A stretch of DNA of 64,000 nt, from assembly GCA_036845725.1 (NCBI GenBank), contig DAIUDK010000008.1:1-64000 (forward strand). The letters are read 5' to 3'. A model generated the notes under the pieces. It did no database searches. It saw only the letters and a list, made by a program, of their open reading frames with translations, and was not told the origin of the DNA. Numbering within the stretch: position 1 is the stretch's first letter; every line of letters starts with the position of its first letter. This DNA comes from DSWT01 sp036845725. Its GTDB lineage: Bacteria; Chloroflexota; Anaerolineae; B4-G1; SLSP01. The translations under genes and the position numbers were made by a program. Shown piece by piece: positions 15,249 to 21,955 of the stretch.

Positions 15249-16310
15249 ATGAAGCCCCTTTCCAGAAGTTTGCTAACCGTTATGTTGCTGACACTTACAA
15301 GTTGTGTTTCTGCACAACCGACACAAACCCCTACACCTGTTCCCGTATGGGCACCGCCTCGCCGCTGTGCCAATGATGAAACAGAGAACGGTCAAGCAAA
15401 ATGGTGGCATATATTCACTTATGACCTGATGACGGGCCAAAGTTTCCAACTGACGGATGGACAAGTATATGATTCCTCACCTACTTTCTCACCGGACGGT
15501 AAAAGGCTAGCATTTGTTCGCGACGATTCTACCATTCAGGTTATGGATGTGAGTACACGAGAAATCAAACCTCTCATAGAGCGTGAAGGACACATATCGG
15601 AACTGCGATGGTCACCCGATGGTGAACACCTTGCTTTCGTGGCAGATTGGACAAATATACCCAAAATCCACATTATGAATACCGATGGAACTGGCAGTAA
15701 ACAGCTAACTGAGCGAGAAGTTGGTGAGTATTCCCCTCACTGGTCGCCAAATGGTAAACAGATAGCTTTTATATCCACATCTTCCCGCCCCTCTGGCATG
15801 TCAACAATATACACTGCCACAGTAGCCAGCAAACCTGCCATAGCAGAGATATTGACCCGATGGTGTGATGACCCTACCTCAAATCGTCCCTGTGAGTCTT
15901 TCTACTCTCTTGCATGGTCGCCAGATGGTAGAATGCTTGCGGTTGTCACACAGTCACATGGATGGAGTTCGGTCCCACCACCCACAGGACACCCACCAAT
16001 TATAACTGACCAAGAAGGGACTGGTTTACTCACTTTGAACATAGCTGAGACGATGAAACAACCGCGCCTAGTATCATGGAACGTGCTCAGCGGATTCCAC
16101 TCCATATCATGGTCACCTGATGGGAATAATCTGCTGTATTATTTCGGCTGTGCGTGTGGTTTTGAAAACATTAGTCTGGTTGAAATAGCCACAGGGGAAA
16201 CGACTGTGTTGATCAGTGGCCATGAAGAAACAGGACATGTAGTAGCTGAGCCAGCATGGTCACCAGATGGAACCAGGGTGGTGTACTCACAAGCATATTG
16301 CTCATGGTAA
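15249..16310 (+). CDS. TolB-like beta-propeller lipoprotein
   Basis: 353 aa. The signal peptide ends in a lipobox (LLTLTSC, Cys19), followed by a Pro/Thr-rich linker. Five or six WD40-like/TolB repeats follow, each with an SPDGxxLAFV-type core (for example FSPDGKRLAFV, WSPDGEHLAFV, WSPNGKQIAFI, WSPDGRMLAVV, WSPDGNNLLYY, WSPDGTRVVYS). It should be tethered to the outer face of the membrane as a binding scaffold. There is no TolA/Pal context. The DNA is A/T-richer than its surroundings. An upstream in-frame extension (from 15180) would overlap the EFR1 gene and is rejected. Confidence 0.8.
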   Translation: MKPLSRSLLTVMLLTLTSCVSAQPTQTPTPVPVWAPPRRCANDETENGQAKWWHIFTYDLMTGQSFQLTDGQVYDSSPTFSPDGKRLAFVRDDSTIQVMDVSTREIKPLIEREGHISELRWSPDGEHLAFVADWTNIPKIHIMNTDGTGSKQLTEREVGEYSPHWSPNGKQIAFISTSSRPSGMSTIYTATVASKPAIAEILTRWCDDPTSNRPCESFYSLAWSPDGRMLAVVTQSHGWSSVPPPTGHPPIITDQEGTGLLTLNIAETMKQPRLVSWNVLSGFHSISWSPDGNNLLYYFGCACGFENISLVEIATGETTVLISGHEETGHVVAEPAWSPDGTRVVYSQAYCSW

Positions 16311-16344
16311 ATATAGAAAAGAAAGCGGTCTAACCGTGATTAGA

Positions 16345-16372
16345 TTGACAAAAAACGCTCTTGCGCTACAAT
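16345..16372 (+). promoter_or_regulatory. Strong promoter of small ORF 1
   Basis: A perfect TTGACA (16345-16350), a 16-nt spacer and TACAAT (16367-16372). Transcription should start near 16379, about 22 nt before the small ORF. Confidence 0.75.
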
Positions 16373-16400
16373 AAGCTCGTAACTTTCAGGAGGTTTTGCG

Positions 16401-16493
16401 ATGGGCAAGTGCATGTATTTCACCTACAACATCCAAGTACCCGAGGGCGGTTCGGGTTTCTTGCCTTGTCGCAGTGCGCCTCGCGGAGGTTAA
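16401..16493 (+). CDS. 30-aa small ORF, possible leader peptide for the GNAT genes
   Basis: ATG with AGGAGG 7 nt upstream; the peptide starts MGKCMYFTYNIQ, continues VPEGGSGFLPC and ends RSAPRGG, with two Cys. It has a consensus promoter of its own and is followed within 25 nt by two successive intrinsic terminators, after which the acetyltransferase gene begins. This is the layout of a transcription attenuator, but a stand-alone microprotein gene is an alternative. No run of a single regulatory codon is obvious (three aromatic residues lie within F-T-Y plus Y6). No known leader-peptide family is recognised. Confidence 0.55.
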   Translation: MGKCMYFTYNIQVPEGGSGFLPCRSAPRGG

Positions 16494-16514
16494 AATAATC
16501 TAACCATCAAAAAC

Positions 16515-16553
16515 AAAAGGCCGGGGGCGTCTGCGATGTCCACGGCCTTTTTT
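16515..16553 (+). terminator. Intrinsic terminator 1 after small ORF 1
   Basis: AAAAGGCCG (16515-16523) pairs with CGGCCTTTT (16543-16551) around a 19-nt loop, ending in six T. Confidence 0.75.
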
Positions 16554-16579
16554 ATTTTCTGTGCGCTTTTCGCGCTTCG

Positions 16580-16610
16580 AAGGCCGGGGACCCCACCACC
16601 GGCCTTTTTT
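16580..16610 (+). terminator. Intrinsic terminator 2, just before the first GNAT gene
   Basis: AAGGCCGG (16580-16587) pairs with CCGGCCTT (16599-16606), followed by T to 16610. Only 27 nt separate it from the GNAT start, leaving no room for a separate promoter. Confidence 0.8.
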
Positions 16611-16637
16611 GTTGGCACAATCATCAGGAGGAAAACA

Positions 16638-17663
16638 ATGTCTGCACAATCGTATCAAAACTATACTTACCGTCCGGCGTGTATGAAGGATGTGGAAGCG
16701 GCGACCGACCTGTTCAACGTCTGCTCGCTGCAAGAAGTCGGGGCGGCGCAGTTTGTCGTCGAGGACAACCGCAGTTGGTGGCAGTCGCCGGGATTCAACC
16801 TGGATACCGACACGCACACTGTTATCACACCCGACGGCGCGGTCATCGGCTACGCGGATATATGGGATGCCGAACCCCACGTCCGCCTCCACGGCTGGGC
16901 GCGCGTCCATCCCGATTACCGGCACAACGGCATCGGCAAGCATCTCGCGCATTGGCTAGAGGTTCGCGCCAGGGAAGCCATCCCCAAAGCGCCCGCAGGG
17001 ACGCGCGTGGTGCTGCTCCAGGAGACGCTTGCCCACGACGAGGTCACGCAAAAGCTCCTGCGCGAACAAGGCTACCAGCTCGTACGCTACTTCTTCCGCA
17101 TGGCCATCGAGCTGGACGCGCCGCCGCCGCAACCCGTCGTCCCAGAAGGCATCACGATCCGGCCCTTCATCCGCGGGCAGGAAGAGCGCGCACTGTTCGA
17201 GGCGGACAGCGAGGCATTTAAAGATCACTGGGGCTGGGTCGAACGCCCCTTCGAGGACGCCTTCACGCGCTGGATGCACTGGATCGACAACGACCCGGAT
17301 TACGATCCATCGCTGTGGTTCATCGCCGTGGAAGGTGACCAGATCGCCGGCATGTCGCTCTGCTCACCCAAGATGACCGAAGACCCGGATATGGGCTGGG
17401 TCAACGTCCTGGGCGTGCGGCGTCCCTGGCGACGACGCGGCCTGGCGCTGGCGCTGCTGCACCACACCTTCGGCGAATTCTACCGGCGTGGGAAAGCCCG
17501 CGTGGGGCTGGGCGTCGATGCGAGCAGCCTGACCGGCGCGTTGGACTTGTATAAAAAAGCAGGGATGCATCCGGTACGCCAGTACGCGAACTTCGAGAAA
17601 GAGCTGCGCCCTGGCGTCGATTTGAGCACACAAATTTTAGATCCAGCTTGCGCTGGATCATAA
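16638..17663 (+). CDS. Double-domain GNAT acetyltransferase 1
   Basis: 341 aa; ATG 16638 has AGGAGG 6 nt upstream, and earlier in-frame codons lie inside the terminators. Two GNAT domains in tandem: the first (about 5-170) has HGWARVHPDYRHNGIGKHL as acetyl-CoA loop; the second (about 180-330) has VNVLGVRRPWRRRGLALALL, a canonical R-x-x-G-x-A motif, and ALDLYKKAGM. Substrates of such tandem GNATs range from aminoglycosides and mycothiol precursors to unknown amines. The last residues (DPACAGS) are encoded within repeat C1. A second related gene follows 94 nt downstream. Confidence 0.8.
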   Translation: MSAQSYQNYTYRPACMKDVEAATDLFNVCSLQEVGAAQFVVEDNRSWWQSPGFNLDTDTHTVITPDGAVIGYADIWDAEPHVRLHGWARVHPDYRHNGIGKHLAHWLEVRAREAIPKAPAGTRVVLLQETLAHDEVTQKLLREQGYQLVRYFFRMAIELDAPPPQPVVPEGITIRPFIRGQEERALFEADSEAFKDHWGWVERPFEDAFTRWMHWIDNDPDYDPSLWFIAVEGDQIAGMSLCSPKMTEDPDMGWVNVLGVRRPWRRRGLALALLHHTFGEFYRRGKARVGLGVDASSLTGALDLYKKAGMHPVRQYANFEKELRPGVDLSTQILDPACAGS

Positions 17664-17735
17664 TCCCGCGCTGCCGTGGCAACGGCGGATTGTGATCTGC
17701 CGGAAGCATTTAACAAGATGATTTTCGGATAAAAT
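17641..17735 (+). repeat. Repeat family C, copy C1
   Basis: A double stem-loop element: an imperfect ATCCAGCTTGCGCTGGAT hairpin and a degraded GGCGGAT-TGTG-ATCTGCC hairpin, then an AGCATTTAACAAGATGATTTTCGG tail region (17704-17727). It overlaps the 3' end of GNAT gene 1 and ends about 30 nt before GNAT gene 2. Confidence 0.75.
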
Positions 17736-17757
17736 TAAGTCAAAAGAGGAACTGACG

Positions 17758-18813
17758 ATGATCGCTTTACAAGAAAAGACAAACACAATACCCGTTCTCA
17801 ACGGGCCCGTTCTCGATGCACCCGCCATCGACGGCCTGGTCTTCCGCGGCTTTCATGGCCCGGAAGACTACCCGGCTATGGTCGCCATCATCGAGGGCAG
17901 CAAAGAAGTCGATCAACTCGAGCACGCGACAACTGTGGAGGACATCGCCCGCGATTACGAGCACCTGATCAACAGCGATCCGTACCGGGACATGCTTTTC
18001 GTGGAAATGCATGGCGAGGTCGTCGGGTACAGCCGCGTGTTCTGGTTCAAACGGGATGACGGCACATACGCCTATGGGCACTTTGCCAACCTGCTGCCGG
18101 CATGGCGCGGTCAGGGCATCCGCCGCGCGATGCTGCACCACAACGAGCGTCGCCTGCGGGAGATCGCAATAGCGCACATCAACAGCAATGGGCGCAGCGC
18201 CGCCGAACGCTATTTCGAGAGTTGGGCCAACACAACGGAAATGCATTGGCGCGCGTTGTTGACAGAGGCCGGCTACGTCCCCGTGCGCTATGGCTACCTT
18301 ATGGTGCGGCCCGATTTGGAAAACATCCCTGATCTGCCGTTGCCTGACGGTGTGGAAGTGCGCCCGGTGCGCCCAGAGGACTACTGGACGATCTGGTACG
18401 CCGCCAAAGAAGCCTTCCGCGATCACTGGGGCTACTCGGACGACGAGTGGGCCGACACGAACTTCAAAGGGTGGCAGGAAAGCGACATCTTCACGCCGGA
18501 GCTGTGGCAAGTGGCCTGGGAAGGCGATGAAGTCGCCGGCATGGTGCTCAACTACATCGACCACAAAGAAAACGCGGCCTACCATCGCTTGCGCGGCTAC
18601 ACGGAGACCATCTGCGTGCGCCGTCCCTGGCGGCGGAAGGGCGTGGCGCGCGCGTTAATCGCCCGCAGCCTGGTGATCCACAAAGCGCTGGGAATGACCG
18701 AAGCCTCGCTCGGCGTGGACGCGCAGAATCCAAATGGCGCGCTGCAACTCTACGAGAGCATGGGTTTCAGGCAGGTGAGAGAGAACGCGGCGTTTCACAA
18801 ATCGCTGGCATAG
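17758..18813 (+). CDS. Double-domain GNAT acetyltransferase 2
   Basis: 351 aa; ATG preceded by AGAGGA. Homologous in layout to the previous gene: the N-terminal GNAT half has LLPAWRGQGIRRAMLHH (about 115-131), the C-terminal half has ETICVRRPWRRKGVARALI (about 282-300) and GALQLYESMGF. The pair looks like a duplication, or two specialised enzymes under the same attenuator. The first half carries an unusual HINSNGRSAAERYFE segment instead of the usual NxxALxLYEKxGF. Confidence 0.8.
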   Translation: MIALQEKTNTIPVLNGPVLDAPAIDGLVFRGFHGPEDYPAMVAIIEGSKEVDQLEHATTVEDIARDYEHLINSDPYRDMLFVEMHGEVVGYSRVFWFKRDDGTYAYGHFANLLPAWRGQGIRRAMLHHNERRLREIAIAHINSNGRSAAERYFESWANTTEMHWRALLTEAGYVPVRYGYLMVRPDLENIPDLPLPDGVEVRPVRPEDYWTIWYAAKEAFRDHWGYSDDEWADTNFKGWQESDIFTPELWQVAWEGDEVAGMVLNYIDHKENAAYHRLRGYTETICVRRPWRRKGVARALIARSLVIHKALGMTEASLGVDAQNPNGALQLYESMGFRQVRENAAFHKSLA

Positions 18814-18904
18814 TACTATAGGCTGCAGAAGTCTCAGCACAACACGAAACTTTTGTAGCCTGTTACAGCGCCCCATAACCCGCTCCCATCCACGCCTTGA
18901 CAAT

Positions 18905-18924
18905 ATTATACCGAGCGGTATAAT
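18905..18924 (+). promoter_or_regulatory. Palindromic operator upstream of TetR gene 2
   Basis: ATTATACCG-AG-CGGTATAAT: perfect 9-bp arms around a 2-nt centre, 27 nt before the regulator's start and overlapping a TATAAT -10 (18919-18924). Typical of TetR autorepression. Confidence 0.75.
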
Positions 18925-18950
18925 GCAAGACGTGGATTGGGAGCACCGTT

Positions 18951-19532
18951 ATGACAAGCAACAACAACGATAACCGGACCGGTCTTCTGCACAGCGCCCT
19001 GACGCTTTTTGCGACGCGAGGGTATGATGCTGTCGGCGTGCAAGAGATCGTCGAAAATGCCGGCGTCACCAAACCCACGCTCTACCATTACTTTGGCAAC
19101 AAACTCGGCCTGTTGGAAACTTTGCTCGAAGAAAACTTTCGCGGTCTGAAGGTGGTGTACGAAATTGCGAACACCTATAACGGCGATCTCACTTTCACAC
19201 TCACCCAAATCGCAACTGCGTACTTCCACTACGCTCAGGCGCACCCGTCGTTCTATCGCCTGCAACTTTCGCTGTGGTTTGCTCCGCCGCACAGTGAGGC
19301 ATACCACGCTGTCGTGAAATATCAGGAAAGACAACAACAAACGCTTGAAACGCTGTTCCTGCGCGCTGCCGAGAACCACGGCAATATGCGCGGGCGCCAT
19401 CGCGCTTATGCGGCGACCTTTCTGGGTATGTTGAATACCTACATCGGACTGGCGCTTAACGATTACGTCCAACTGAACGACGAACTGGTTTATCAGGCCC
19501 TTCACCAATTCATGCACGGCATTTTTTCGTAA
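18951..19532 (+). CDS. TetR/AcrR family regulator next to the amylase gene
   Basis: 193 aa; ATG with GGGAG upstream. The HTH covers about residues 8-55: GLLHSALTLFATRGYDAV, then QEIVENAGVTKPTLYHYFGNK. The C-terminal domain has the common FRGLKVVYEI and HPSFYRLQLSLWF segments. Operators with ACCG/ACCT half sites lie both before this gene and before the downstream amylase, so this protein probably represses both. Confidence 0.85.
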   Translation: MTSNNNDNRTGLLHSALTLFATRGYDAVGVQEIVENAGVTKPTLYHYFGNKLGLLETLLEENFRGLKVVYEIANTYNGDLTFTLTQIATAYFHYAQAHPSFYRLQLSLWFAPPHSEAYHAVVKYQERQQQTLETLFLRAAENHGNMRGRHRAYAATFLGMLNTYIGLALNDYVQLNDELVYQALHQFMHGIFS

Positions 19533-19540
19533 CGCTGTCG

Positions 19541-19582
19541 AACGTGTTTGTGAACGCGCATAGCCCACAAACACGTTTTTTT
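19541..19582 (+). terminator. Intrinsic terminator of TetR gene 2
   Basis: A 12-bp perfect stem, AACGTGTTTGTG (19541-19552) with CACAAACACGTT (19566-19577), followed by a T run to 19582. Confidence 0.9.
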
Positions 19583-19592
19583 AGCATTTATA

Positions 19593-19608
19593 TACCTACC
19601 GGTAGGTA
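19593..19608 (+). promoter_or_regulatory. Palindromic operator upstream of the amylase gene
   Basis: A perfect 16-nt palindrome, TACCTACCGGTAGGTA, 25 nt before the amylase start. It shares the TACC...GGTA half sites of the operator before the TetR gene. Confidence 0.7.
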
Positions 19609-19633
19609 CACAGTCGTCCAAAGGAGATGAACA

Positions 19634-21001
19634 ATGAATCACTGGGCTTGTGACGCAATCTTTTATCACATTTATCCATTGGGATTATGCGGCGCGCCGG
19701 AACATAATGACTTTACCAGCGCCCCAACGCCGCGCCTGGAACAACTCTATGGCTGGATCGAACACTTGCAACGCCTGAACGTGAACGCACTGTACCTGGG
19801 GCCGCTCTTCGAGTCCAGTTCGCACGGCTACGACACAGCCGATTATTACACTGTGGACCGCCGGTTGGGCAACAATGCTACATTGACGGAACTGGTTGCA
19901 ACACTGCATACGCGTGGCATCCGCGTCATTCTGGATGGGGTTTTCAACCATGTGGGAAGGGACTTCTGGGCATTTCGTGACGTGTTACAGCATCGCCAAG
20001 ACTCCATTTATTGCGATTGGTTCGATGAACTCACCTTCGACCGGCGCAGCCTTTACGGGGACCCCTTTGCATATGCTGGCTGGAACGGGCACTATGACCT
20101 CGCGAAACTCAACGTATCACATCCTGCCGTCAAGCAACATCTGTTCCAGGCGGTCGAACTATGGATGCGTGACTTCGACATCGACGGACTACGTCTGGAC
20201 GTCGCCGATTGTTTGGCTATGGAATTCATACGCGAGCTACGCTCGTTTTGCTGCGCTCGCCGTTCTGACTTCTGGTTGATGGGAGAGGTCGTTTTTGGTG
20301 ATTACCGGCAGTGGGTTAGCCCGGAGAAGCTACATTCGGTGACAAATTACGAGTGTTACAAGGGATTGTATTCGAGTCATGTAGATAAGAATTACTTCGA
20401 AATCGCCTATTCCCTACAACGGCAGTTTGGCGAAGGCGGGCTGTACGAACACATGCCGCTCTACAATTTCGCCGACAATCACGACGTCAACCGGGTCGTC
20501 AGTATGGTATCCGATCCGGCGCACCTGTATCCGCTCTATTGCCTGCTCTTTACCATGCCGGGTATACCTGCAATCTACTATGGCAGCGAATGGGGTATTG
20601 CCGGACAGAAAAGCAACGGCAGCGACCGTGATCTGCGCCCGCGCCTGGATCTGACAATCGCGCAAAATGCTCCCCATCCTCATCTGGCCCCAGCAATAGC
20701 GCGGCTGGCCCACATCCGGCGGCAATCGCCCGCGCTCAAATATGGCGCGTACTGGCAAGCGTATGTCGCTCACGAACAGCTTGCATTTGTCCGGCAATTC
20801 CAGGAGGCGCGTGTACTTGTGACCGTGAACGCTGCTGCACAGCCGGCAACGATCCCTATCACCATGCCGGAAATTGCGGGACGGCAACTGATAGATTTGC
20901 TCAATCCGGGCGAGGTTTTCTGGGGCGGCGACGGACAGACATGCACCATCACTGTCCCGCCGTACTGGGCGCGCATTTTGGCCGTGCAGGAGCGTGTTTG
21001 A
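19634..21001 (+). CDS. GH13 alpha-amylase family enzyme (cyclomaltodextrinase-like)
   Basis: 455 aa; AAGGAG upstream of the ATG. The four GH13 regions are present: DGVFNHVG (101-108), GLRLDVAD (185-192; nucleophile Asp189), MGEVVFGD (216-223; acid Glu218) and FADNHD (279-284; Asp284). There is no signal peptide and only a short C-terminal beta domain, so it probably acts inside the cell on imported maltodextrins or related alpha-glucans. It lacks the N-terminal CBM34 domain of neopullulanases. Expression is probably repressed by the upstream TetR protein. Confidence 0.9.
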   Translation: MNHWACDAIFYHIYPLGLCGAPEHNDFTSAPTPRLEQLYGWIEHLQRLNVNALYLGPLFESSSHGYDTADYYTVDRRLGNNATLTELVATLHTRGIRVILDGVFNHVGRDFWAFRDVLQHRQDSIYCDWFDELTFDRRSLYGDPFAYAGWNGHYDLAKLNVSHPAVKQHLFQAVELWMRDFDIDGLRLDVADCLAMEFIRELRSFCCARRSDFWLMGEVVFGDYRQWVSPEKLHSVTNYECYKGLYSSHVDKNYFEIAYSLQRQFGEGGLYEHMPLYNFADNHDVNRVVSMVSDPAHLYPLYCLLFTMPGIPAIYYGSEWGIAGQKSNGSDRDLRPRLDLTIAQNAPHPHLAPAIARLAHIRRQSPALKYGAYWQAYVAHEQLAFVRQFQEARVLVTVNAAAQPATIPITMPEIAGRQLIDLLNPGEVFWGGDGQTCTITVPPYWARILAVQERV

Positions 21002-21012
21002 TTGAAAACCTA

Positions 21013-21060
21013 TTGACAGCCCATGTATCCATGCTATCATGAGAGCAACTGGTCAGACCA
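21013..21060 (+). promoter_or_regulatory. Promoter and operator of the GntR gene
   Basis: TTGACA (21013-21018), a 16-nt spacer, TATCAT (21035-21040), then the palindrome TGGTCAGACCA (21050-21060) at the predicted start of transcription. FadR-subfamily GntR proteins bind short TGGTxxxACCA sites, so autorepression is likely. Two looser GACC...GGTC repeats follow at about 21064-21120 (the second is AGACCTGTCGGGTCT). Confidence 0.75.
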
Positions 21061-21140
21061 CTTACCAGACCTGATGGGTCAAGCAAGCCTCCGGGTTGCC
21101 GAAGACCTGTCGGGTCTGAAGCGATAACGGAGGCTAACGC

Positions 21141-21857
21141 ATGAAAAACACCTGGTCCGCGCCGCAGCGCCCGGCGATCTACGCCGAACAGGCTCTCATC
21201 AACGCCATCCTCGACCGCACATACCCGCCCGGCAGCGTGCTGCCCGCCGAGCGCGACCTGGCCGAACAGCTCGGCGTGACGCGCCCCACTTTGCGCGAAG
21301 CCCTGCAACGCATGGAGCGCGATGGCTGGGTCAGCATCCAGCAGGGCAAATCCACGCTGGTGCGCGACATCTGGACCGAGGGTGGCCTCAACGTGCTCAG
21401 CTCGCTGGCGCGCTACGGCAACCAGGGCTTCGAGAGCCACATCCCGTTCAACTTCGTCCCACGACTGTTGGAGGTGCGGCTGGCCCTCGCGCCGGCCTAC
21501 GCGCGCGCTGCCGCTGCTGCGTGCGATAGCGGCGATGCCCTCATCGTTTACCTGAGCGCCCCGCCCGCTCTCGACGATCCGGCGGACATTTACGCGCGTT
21601 ACGACTGGCACCTTCATCACCGGCTCACCGTGGCATCTTGCAATCCGATCTACACGCTGATTCTGAACAGCTTCGAGGCGTTGTATTTGAGGATGGGGCG
21701 CATCTACTTCACGCAGCCCGAAGCGCGTGCCGCATCGAATCGGTTCTACGCCGGGCTGCTGAACGCGCTTCAACGCAGGGATGCCGACGCCGCCGAAACC
21801 GTCACACGCGAGATTATGGCCGAAAGCCTGGTTCTGTGGAAAGCGGCACAGCACTAA
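21141..21857 (+). CDS. FadR/GntR family transcriptional regulator
   Basis: 238 aa. The N-terminal winged helix is typical (YPPGSVLPAERDLAEQLGV then TRPTLREALQRMERDGWVSI, about 33-70); the C-terminal helical FCD/FadR-C domain has R-x3-E and D-x3-H-type positions (RYDWHLHHRL near residue 155). It stands before the AGPS-like/GlpD/FGGY genes and is the likely local regulator, sensing an acyl or organic acid ligand. Confidence 0.85.
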   Translation: MKNTWSAPQRPAIYAEQALINAILDRTYPPGSVLPAERDLAEQLGVTRPTLREALQRMERDGWVSIQQGKSTLVRDIWTEGGLNVLSSLARYGNQGFESHIPFNFVPRLLEVRLALAPAYARAAAAACDSGDALIVYLSAPPALDDPADIYARYDWHLHHRLTVASCNPIYTLILNSFEALYLRMGRIYFTQPEARAASNRFYAGLLNALQRRDADAAETVTREIMAESLVLWKAAQH

Positions 21858-21861
21858 ACAC

Positions 21862-21953
21862 GAAAATGCTTGCGCCGGATCATAATCCGGCGCTGCGGGG
21901 ACGGCGGATTGTGATCCGCCTTAAGCGTTGAAGTAGGATTATTTTCGGAGGGA
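21862..21953 (+). repeat. Repeat family C, copy C2
   Basis: Two tandem hairpins, GCGCCGGAT-CATA-ATCCGGCGC and GGCGGAT-TGTG-ATCCGCC, then CTTAAGCGTTGAAGTAGG and ATTATTTTCGGAGGG. The GGAGG at its end is the ribosome-binding site of the next gene. Confidence 0.85.
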
Positions 21954-21955
21954 TT

